46,734 nt of DNA. Origin: Phycisphaerae bacterium (GTDB lineage: Bacteria; Planctomycetota; Phycisphaerae; UBA1845; Fen-1342). Below the pieces are notes generated by a model that had not been told where the DNA came from, searched no databases, and saw only the letters and a list, made by a program, of their open reading frames with translations. Both the position numbers and the translations under genes were made by a program. This document shows positions 18,210-25,964 of the stretch, piece by piece. Where the stretch lies: positions 1 to 46,734 of the forward strand of contig JAUWNI010000018.1 in assembly GCA_030612705.1 (NCBI GenBank). The letters are read 5' to 3'. Positions within the stretch are counted from its first letter, which is position 1, and each line of letters starts with the position of its first letter.

Positions 18210-19090
18210 CGCAACAGCCCCCGTTCGCGCAGCCCGCGGGCGATGAGCTGAGCGTAGTCCTCGCGCGTGTTGGCGTAGAGATAGAACTGCCCGCGGCGGG
18301 TGCAGAACGAATCGACGCGCTCGGCGTGCCCGCGCAGCCGTCGTCGATATTCGTCGAGATAGCGATCGGAGGCGAGGACGTCGGCGGTTCGGCCGGTCTC
18401 GCTGTCGCGCAATCGCAGCGATCCCGCCAATCCTTCGCCCCAGTCGAGCCGATCGAGGACCTGGATCGCGAACACGCGGAAGCGCTTTGCCAGCAACATG
18501 CGGATCGGTTCCTGGTAGCCGGCCGGGGCGAGGAAGTCGGAGAGTATGACCACGAGGCCGCGGTGTCGGGCCCGCTCGCGGAAGGCGCTGATGCCGGCCG
18601 AGAGGTCGGTTGTGCCGCCGAGCGGGGCCGACTTAAGCAGCGTAACGATTCGCGTCAGTGCCGCCCGCCCGCGCAGATTTGCGAGCATGTGGCCGAGGCT
18701 GTCGGCAAACGTGGCCACGGTCACGCGGTCGCCGTTCGTTAGAGCAACGTACGCGAGAGCACACGCCAAGCGGCAAGCGAGGGCCGCTTTTGATTGCGGC
18801 GTGCCGGCGGCCATCGAGCGGCTAACGTCGACCAACAGGTTGACGTGCAGCACCGTTTCGTGTTGCAGGATGCGAATATATGGCTGTCGCAGACGCGCGA
18901 AGACGGTCCAGTCTATTCGCCGAACGTCGTCGCCCTCCACGTAACGTCGATAGTCGAGAAAGTCCGCCCCTTCGCCGGAGCGGCGCACGCGGTGCCCGCC
19001 GGAGGCGTCGGAGGCGGTCGCGATGCGGCTGGTGTAAACGAGCCGCTGGCACGTGCCGAGCTCGCGGTCGCCGAAGGTGAACTCGGGCAT
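18206..19090 (-). CDS. DUF58-family protein of the MoxR module
   Basis: This 294-residue soluble protein has the DUF58 signature DFLDYRRYVEGDDVRRIDW (43-61) followed by a VWA-like core with D88-V-S90-R-S92, GGTTDLSAG and VVILSDF. DUF58 proteins almost always pair with MoxR AAA+ ATPases and VWA membrane proteins, acting as adaptors in metal-dependent maturation or stress complexes. It starts 3 bp after moxR and overlaps the next VWA gene by 4 bp. Identity is firm; the target complex is unknown. Confidence 0.94.
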   Translation of the reverse strand: MPEFTFGDRELGTCQRLVYTSRIATASDASGGHRVRRSGEGADFLDYRRYVEGDDVRRIDWTVFARLRQPYIRILQHETVLHVNLLVDVSRSMAAGTPQSKAALACRLACALAYVALTNGDRVTVATFADSLGHMLANLRGRAALTRIVTLLKSAPLGGTTDLSAGISAFRERARHRGLVVILSDFLAPAGYQEPIRMLLAKRFRVFAIQVLDRLDWGEGLAGSLRLRDSETGRTADVLASDRYLDEYRRRLRGHAERVDSFCTRRGQFYLYANTREDYAQLIARGLRERGLLR

Positions 19091-19093
19091 GGC

Positions 19094-20106
<1,013 letters not shown>

Positions 20107-20110
<4 letters not shown>

Positions 20111-21372
20111 GGGCGCCTGGCTTTCTTTTCGGGTTGGCTGGTCGGGCGTGACGCCGGTTGGGAAGTTGGTTTTCGGCTCGGTTGGCGCAGCTTTTGGAAA
20201 TATCGCTCGATCAGGGCGCGACGCGCGGGCGAGACGCGCTCGCGCGTGAGGTCCTGCTGGCGGGCATCGCGGTAATCCATCGGCGTGGTTGGCTGGGAGG
20301 CGACGGGTTGCGGTGTGCCTTCCGAGAACTCCTCACCGGTGCCCTCGACAACCGGGCCGGTGTCGGCCGTCTCGTCCCCGTCGGTGTCGCGGGCTTGGAC
20401 ATCGTCCTCGGGGGCATCGACCTCGCGATTGTCCTGCTTCTTTTCCGCTTGCTCGGTTCCGGCCTGGCGCCCCCCCGGCGAGCCGCTCTCCGAGGGTTCA
20501 CGCTTTTCGGGGTGATCCGGATCACTTTCGCCGTCGGAGGGACCGGGACGTTTGTGGGAGGGTTTGACAGGTGATTTCCGACCGGATGTCGTATCCGGCT
20601 TCGATGGTGCCGCGCCGCTCGATTCTTTTTGCTCGACTGGGCGGTCCTGCAACTTGCCGCCGGGTTGCGTGCGTTTGTCGGATTTTCGACCGCCGCCGCT
20701 CGGTTTTGTGCCGGTTGATGCTTGTGGCTTTTGTGAGTCGGCATCCGTGCGTTGAGCTTGGCGCGTCGTGCGATCGGCTGTTGCTCCCTGGGGTTTTTTC
20801 TGTGCCGCGCGCGGGACGGGGTAGGATTGTGGGACCTCCGGTTCCGACTCCGGCTTTTGACGAGCGGTCGGTTGAGGAGATTCGCAGCCGACCAGTATTA
20901 CCGCGGCGATACAGAGCGCGGCACTTGTCGCGCGACGCCGGGCTTTGCTCAGTGTCCAGGGCAAGCCGCGGCGGGGGTGCTTTGCGATCCAAACGACGGC
21001 GTCCTCGATTGCCAGCTTGCGGAACGCATCCGGAGGCTCGGATGCTTGCAGAAACTCGGCGGCGGCCAAAATCCGCCCCGCCGCGTCGTAATGACGATCG
21101 ACGATCTCGACGTATCCGTCGATTGTGCGCCGGCGCGGGATGCTTGCGACCAATGCAGCGACCAAGCTGATCGTGACTCCGGTGCCGATCAGAACTGGAA
21201 CGTTTGTCGATGCGAGTTGGTACATAGCCGAAGCGAGCAAGGCACAAATCGCCACGGCTATCAGCCAATAGCGCAGGAATAGCAGCATCCACGCCCGGCG
21301 CCGGAGACGGCGCACGAAGCGCGCGAAGTCGCGTTGCAACTTGTCGCTTTGTTCAGCGGTAGTTTCGCTCAT
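20107..21372 (-). CDS. Membrane protein with long disordered tail, between protease and MoxR genes
   Basis: This 421-residue protein has two close TM helices (about 29-50 and 58-78), a helical segment (YVEIVDRHYDAAGRILAAAEFLQ), a third hydrophobic segment near 150-165, and then some 220 residues rich in Pro, Lys, Ser, Gln, Asp and Glu that look disordered. The last part is basic and repetitive (PTSQPASRPTSQPEKK). The layout recalls poorly characterised DUF4175-like proteins seen beside moxR, but I cannot assign it. It overlaps both neighbours by 4 bp, so it is an integral part of the operon. The tail may be an interaction or linker region. Confidence 0.8.
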
Positions 21373-22622
21373 GGCAGGTAACTGTTGAGTTCGTCCCTGA
21401 GCTGGGACAGTGCCAGGGCGAAGTTGTAGCCTTGTGCTCCGTGCGAGTTCGGTTGATTCATGGTAACGATACCGACGACTTCGTCGGAGTTTTCCAGCAG
21501 CAGCGGGCCGCCGCTGTTGCCACGTTCGATCTTCGCGTCGAACAGGTGGTAAAGCACGCCGTCGCGAACCTGGTTGGCGGCGGTGATGACGCCGGTGGTT
21601 GTAACCGGCTCAAACGCATTCGGCGACAGCGTATTCGCATAGCGCGACTGATCGACCCGGTTCGGCGTGTCCGTAAGCATCAGGGTATATCCGACGGCGA
21701 GGACCCGTTCCGTCGCGGCAACCTGGCAAACCGAGAGTGTGAATGGTTCCGCAAACGTCCTTTCGATCTGAATGACCGCCAGATCAAAGCTCGGGCTCTC
21801 GTGCAGAATCGTCGCGTCGTAGTGTTTGCCCCGGTCCGCCCCGAAGCAGATTTTGAGTTGTGGCCGGCCGGAGCGGCTGAACTCGGCGGGCGGCGGCGGA
21901 ATATCGAGTTCGTCGATCGCGGTCACGTGCTTGTTCGTGAGCATCACGCCGGTCTCGGCAACGGCGAACGCCGTCCCGCTTGAGATTACTTTTTCACATG
22001 TCGTAGCGTGCCCGCCCGCGACACGCTGGTAGCGTTGAATCCAGAGTACCAGCCCAACGCTGTCGCGCAGCCGTTGCGGACGCGCGGTTGCTTTCATCAG
22101 CCGAGGCGTTGCGAGCTTAACCGGCGGCGCATGCGCCACCGTCTGTGATGCGTTCGTTGTTTCACCCAGCTCGGATGAACTGCCGGAAGTGATCCGATTC
22201 GCCAGCAACCAAGCTGCGACGCTCAGGACGGCGACGATCACTATTACTAACGCAACCCGGGGCCAATAGCGAAGATATCGCCGCAGCATGGCGACGATCG
22301 GATGCACCGGTTTCCGAGCTGTTATGGGTTGCCCGGACCGATCGAGTGCTGTCAATTGCCCGCTCCAGTCCGGTTCCAGGGACGGAGCGAGTTGCTCAGC
22401 GCGTTCGAGCGCGGCCAACTGCTCGCTCCAGATCGGTTCTTCCTCGGCGCAGCCGGCCTGGGCGGCGATGGCGATCATTTCGCGCAGGATTGCCGCCTTC
22501 AGGCTGATGTCGTGATCGGAGAGCAGCTTGGCCCGGCGGAGCAGTTCCAGCGCCCGCCCGGCGTTGCCGGCGCGGAGGAACGTGCGTGCCTGGTCAAAAT
22601 ATGTTCGGGCCTGTTGGCTCAT
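21369..22622 (-). CDS. Membrane-anchored trypsin-like serine protease
   Basis: This 417-residue protein has an N-terminal TPR-like helical part (1-60), a single TM helix (about 121-141) and a C-terminal trypsin-fold domain. The triad is visible: H232 (TNKHVTA), D280 (SPSFDLAVI) and S370 (RGNSGGPL). All catalytic residues are present, so it should be active, probably on the far side of the membrane. Residues 66-77 and 87-98 look like a small tandem duplication (WSEQLAALERAEQ and WSGQLTALDRSGQ). It overlaps both neighbours by 4 bp. Trypsin domains are recurrent effectors in predicted NTPase-controlled conflict systems; that role here is inference. Confidence 0.92.
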   Translation of the reverse strand: MSQQARTYFDQARTFLRAGNAGRALELLRRAKLLSDHDISLKAAILREMIAIAAQAGCAEEEPIWSEQLAALERAEQLAPSLEPDWSGQLTALDRSGQPITARKPVHPIVAMLRRYLRYWPRVALVIVIVAVLSVAAWLLANRITSGSSSELGETTNASQTVAHAPPVKLATPRLMKATARPQRLRDSVGLVLWIQRYQRVAGGHATTCEKVISSGTAFAVAETGVMLTNKHVTAIDELDIPPPPAEFSRSGRPQLKICFGADRGKHYDATILHESPSFDLAVIQIERTFAEPFTLSVCQVAATERVLAVGYTLMLTDTPNRVDQSRYANTLSPNAFEPVTTTGVITAANQVRDGVLYHLFDAKIERGNSGGPLLLENSDEVVGIVTMNQPNSHGAQGYNFALALSQLRDELNSYLP

Positions 22623-24655
22623 GGCGAGCGGTCACCTTGCGGCTGGGCCTCTTTTTCAAGTTGTTCAATCAGCTTTGTCAGTTCGGACAACTGATCCGCA
22701 AGCGTGCGGGCATCCTTTCTGAGCTCTCCCGCAATCTTGTCGCTTTCTTCCTTGGTGTTCTCCACGCTCAATCGCTCGGCGCCGGTTGTAAGCGTATGGG
22801 TGGATGTTTGGCATTCCTTGAGCGCGTTCTGGATTGCGTCGATCTCTTTCGGCGGTGCCACGTCCCGCAATGCCAGGAGCCACTCCGCCAATTGGCTCAT
22901 CGGGCGGGAGAATACGTTTCCCATGCCGGCCTGGCCTTCCCGGGCGACCTGCCGGAGTGCTTGGCCGATCGCGTTGCGAACGCTTGCCGAGCCGTTCGTC
23001 TGCTGCAATGCGTCCGACAGGTCTTGCAGCCGCCGGCTTAATTGCTCGCGGTTTTCCTGCTCGCGAGTTGTTTGTCGTTGCTGCTGCTGTTGTTGCTGTC
23101 TGTCCAGAGAAGCGAGCTTACGGTCCCACCCGCGGATCAGTGTGTCCAGACGCGAAAGGTGGTCGGCAACCCACGGCAACTGTCTGTCCGTCGTGGCGGA
23201 TTCAAAAAGGTTCAACGACCCGCGCAGCTCGCGGGCACGTTCCAACACGCGCACGTCGATGAGGTCCGACCGGGACTCCATCGCTTCCAACCGCGGGGCA
23301 ACTTTATTTCGCAAGCGGTCCGAGACTATGGCGAGCGTGTCTTCGGCCGGGCGTCGGCGGGCATCCAACCGGTCGCGAAGCGTGTCCGCCATCCGCGGAT
23401 TCCTTGCCGCCAAAGTGTCGAGCTTTTTGTTCGCCGCCTTGATCGAGGATGAGTCATCCGGGGTGACTTTTGCGATGTACTTTTCCACGTCGCGTGCCAA
23501 CTGAACGGTTCGACGAAGATCAGACAGCGATTTCGTCAATTCAGCAGTTTGCGAGGAGTCGGCGAAGCCCGGCTTCCGCAGTTCGGTTTGCAGGTCGTCG
23601 ATGGTTTCGAGTTGCCGGTCTCGCGGCTGGGTCGGCAGATCGACCGCTTCGCACAGCAGCTTTTCCCATGGCAGTGAGGAAGCCGCCGCGGACACTGTAG
23701 TCGCCGGCTGGATCGCGGAGTGGGTGAGCCACCCGACAGTTCCGCCGACTATCAGAACCAACAGCAGGCTTGCCGCCAACAGTAAAGGATGAATTGGCGC
23801 GGCGCCCGGCCGACTTGTATCGACCTCGCTGGGCCGAGTATATATATCCACGGTTAGATCCTCCGTCAGCGAGTCGCCGGCGTCGACCCGTGGCTGCCCA
23901 AAGTTGTCATAGCCGACCAGCAACACGTCGGGGACGCGGCCGTCGGCAAGACCCTGTTGGGCCAACAGCAGGGCGTAGGGGGATTTCGGGAGGTCCAGAT
24001 GACGAATCGGGTTCGACGTGTCGGCGGGGATGCCCGAGGTCAGGCAGTTCAACGACGCCGACATCTCCGGGTTCATGCTTCGATAGACCGCGCTGTAATT
24101 GCGGCGTACCGCGGTTGGGAGCAGCCGTTCGACAGCGGCCACCTCGTCGAGCGAGTAATCCTCCTCACGGACGACGACCGGCTGCCGGGCGGTCCAGGAC
24201 AACTCGACCAGCGAAATCAACCCCATGACGCGATGGGCGCTGTCGCGGCCCAGACGTAGCGGCCCCGGATCGATTCCGTCGATTTCCAGAGCAGTGAGGT
24301 CGGGCGAGCCGTCCCATTTCCATAGCTCGGCTTGGCGCAGCAGCGGGCGAACATCCCCCTGTAGTGTGAAATTCCAGTCATCGGCCGAGACCACCGCCGT
24401 GACGAACAGCAACGTAGGTCGGCCGGCGTCATCCGGCTGACCCTGGAGCACGCGGGAGATCGCGCGCTTACCCGGCCCCAGCGGACGCGACCAGCAAGCC
24501 ACTTTCCTGGACAGCGAAGTCTGGTACGAAGGTTCGTAGGGCGTGCCGAAGGCGACGCTTTCGAGTTGCCGGCATTCGTGAGCGGTCAGCCCGGGGCTGC
24601 GCGCCAGCGTGCCGTAGCCGCTGATCGAACCGAAGACGTGTCGCTCGATATGCAT
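22619..24655 (-). CDS. GAP1-N2-like domain protein with TM helix and Q-rich coiled coil
   Basis: Numbered from the ATG at 24655 (a TTG at 24667 is also in frame), this protein has 678 residues. Its first 280 resemble the N-terminal domain of GTPase-associated protein 1 (type 2): RHVFGSISGYGTLARSPGLT, LES.AFGTPYEPSYQ, a TRALL-like beta/alpha layout, then SALLLAQQGL-like text. I identify this from pattern memory only. A TM helix is at about 289-310. The rest is long coiled coil with a poly-Gln stretch near 515-522. It directly follows the GTPase gene, which is its expected partner, with repeats between them, and overlaps the trypsin gene by 4 bp. Confidence 0.8.
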   Translation of the reverse strand: MHIERHVFGSISGYGTLARSPGLTAHECRQLESVAFGTPYEPSYQTSLSRKVACWSRPLGPGKRAISRVLQGQPDDAGRPTLLFVTAVVSADDWNFTLQGDVRPLLRQAELWKWDGSPDLTALEIDGIDPGPLRLGRDSAHRVMGLISLVELSWTARQPVVVREEDYSLDEVAAVERLLPTAVRRNYSAVYRSMNPEMSASLNCLTSGIPADTSNPIRHLDLPKSPYALLLAQQGLADGRVPDVLLVGYDNFGQPRVDAGDSLTEDLTVDIYTRPSEVDTSRPGAAPIHPLLLAASLLLVLIVGGTVGWLTHSAIQPATTVSAAASSLPWEKLLCEAVDLPTQPRDRQLETIDDLQTELRKPGFADSSQTAELTKSLSDLRRTVQLARDVEKYIAKVTPDDSSSIKAANKKLDTLAARNPRMADTLRDRLDARRRPAEDTLAIVSDRLRNKVAPRLEAMESRSDLIDVRVLERARELRGSLNLFESATTDRQLPWVADHLSRLDTLIRGWDRKLASLDRQQQQQQQRQTTREQENREQLSRRLQDLSDALQQTNGSASVRNAIGQALRQVAREGQAGMGNVFSRPMSQLAEWLLALRDVAPPKEIDAIQNALKECQTSTHTLTTGAERLSVENTKEESDKIAGELRKDARTLADQLSELTKLIEQLEKEAQPQGDRSP

Positions 24656-24667
24656 CAGAACCCACAA

Positions 24668-24766
24668 CGTAGCGGCCGGTCTCCGTGCCAGCCGAGATCC
24701 GTAGCGGCCGGCGCCTCGCCGGCCGAGATCCGTAGCGGCCGGGCCCCGTACCGGCCGTCCGATCGT
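24668..24766. repeat. Three palindromic GTAGCGGCCG units between the GTPase and GAP1-like genes
   Basis: Three diverged hairpin units lie head to tail (about 24669-24694, 24701-24726, 24731-24757), joined by GAGATCC spacers. The middle one is base-for-base identical to units at 39023-39048 and inside tssH at 41848-41873. They fill the only real gap inside the operon and could affect RNA stability or coupling there. Confidence 0.9.
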
Positions 24767-25909
24767 CTAGTCAGACCGCAAAATCCAGATCAGCGCGCAA
24801 ATACAGAGCCCAATGATGACAATGCCGGCGACCAGAAAGGCCACTTTCCAATTGAAGTCGTGGAGGACCTTTTCCTCCCGGCGGACTCGTTCGATTTGGG
24901 CTTGGTGGGCCGCGTGCCGGGCCTCTTTTTTACGTTTGAGTTGTTCACGTCGGCGGATTTGCTCCAGGCAGTGCACCAGCGGCTTGTCGATGTTGATCGG
25001 GACCGAATCGGGGCTGGGATGGACAGCGCCGTCGGGGCCGGACTGCTCCTGAACCGCCGAGATCGTGAAGACCGTCAGCTTGCCGAGCGTGCGGACGAGT
25101 GCCGGGTAGTGTCGCAGGATGAATTCGCGTTTCGTGCCGGCGGATTGGATGATCTCGCGGTTACGGTCGCCCTTGGTCAGAGCCAGCACGACCGGGACTG
25201 TATGGCCGCCGTGCCAGTTGCGGATTCGCTCGACGGCCTGGACCATGCCGAAATCGTCGTCGACGACCTCGTCGTGCTCGCCCTCGACGGCTACCGCGGG
25301 GTCGATCAGCAGGATCACCGCCGCCGCCCGGTCCAAGTAATTCAGCAACTTTTTCACCTCGGACGATTCGGTATCCTCGTCGACGAAAGCTCGACGGAAG
25401 TTTTCACCCGAATAATCGTAAGCGACGACCAGCCGCTTGTGGCCGTGGTCGTCGAGCTCGAATTCGAGTTGGCGCGTGCCGAGGGTCGCCTCCGGCCAGC
25501 GCCCGCGGCGAAGCTGCTCGGTGATGCCGGTGAGCATCTTGTGCGTCGGCCCCGCCAGGGCCTTCATCGTCAGCCCCCCGATGGATTTCCAGAGCGTGTT
25601 GTAGAGCGTGGCCAGGTAGACCGTCTTGCCCGCGCGGCGACGACCGAGGATCAGGATGGAATCGCGTTCGACGGGCGGGGGCTCGGCCCCGACCGGATTG
25701 GCCGGGAGCACGTCGGCCCACGGTTCATCGAGTCGAATTCGCGGGTCGGGCCAGTGCTGTTTCAGCGTCGGCAGGTCGATCCGCAGGCCGTCACGGTTGA
25801 ACCAGGCGTCTTCGCCGACTTCTTTCCGCTCGATCAGGGCGAAGACCTCCGCGAGCGGAAAGGGTCCGCGCGATTCGGCGCCTTCCTCAATGTACCATTC
25901 GTCTGACAT
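24767..25909 (-). CDS. GYF-like domain, P-loop GTPase and C-terminal TM helix (DO-GTPase2-like)
   Basis: This 380-residue protein begins with a GYF_2-like domain (WYIEEGAESRGPFPLAEVFALIERKEV..DAWF, about 4-55), which binds proline-rich or other peptides. A P-loop GTPase follows with Walker A GRRRAGKT (89-96), a DYSGE Walker B-like motif (165-169) and G4 motif TKGD (245-248). A basic helix (about 318-347) leads to one TM helix (357-376). The DYxGE signature and partner gene suggest the DO-GTPase2 family, from memory. It should sit on the inner membrane facing the cytosol. Downstream is the GAP1-like gene. Confidence 0.85.
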   Translation of the reverse strand: MSDEWYIEEGAESRGPFPLAEVFALIERKEVGEDAWFNRDGLRIDLPTLKQHWPDPRIRLDEPWADVLPANPVGAEPPPVERDSILILGRRRAGKTVYLATLYNTLWKSIGGLTMKALAGPTHKMLTGITEQLRRGRWPEATLGTRQLEFELDDHGHKRLVVAYDYSGENFRRAFVDEDTESSEVKKLLNYLDRAAAVILLIDPAVAVEGEHDEVVDDDFGMVQAVERIRNWHGGHTVPVVLALTKGDRNREIIQSAGTKREFILRHYPALVRTLGKLTVFTISAVQEQSGPDGAVHPSPDSVPINIDKPLVHCLEQIRRREQLKRKKEARHAAHQAQIERVRREEKVLHDFNWKVAFLVAGIVIIGLCICALIWILRSD

Positions 25910-25964
25910 TCGTATCGCGTCCCGGCCGAGGCTCGCTCAATTATTCCAGGCTACCGTAATCAGT

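Noticed and set aside
24668-24766. CRISPR array
   Set aside because: Units are palindromic and head to tail with 5-7 bp spacers; no cas genes and no unique spacers of normal length.
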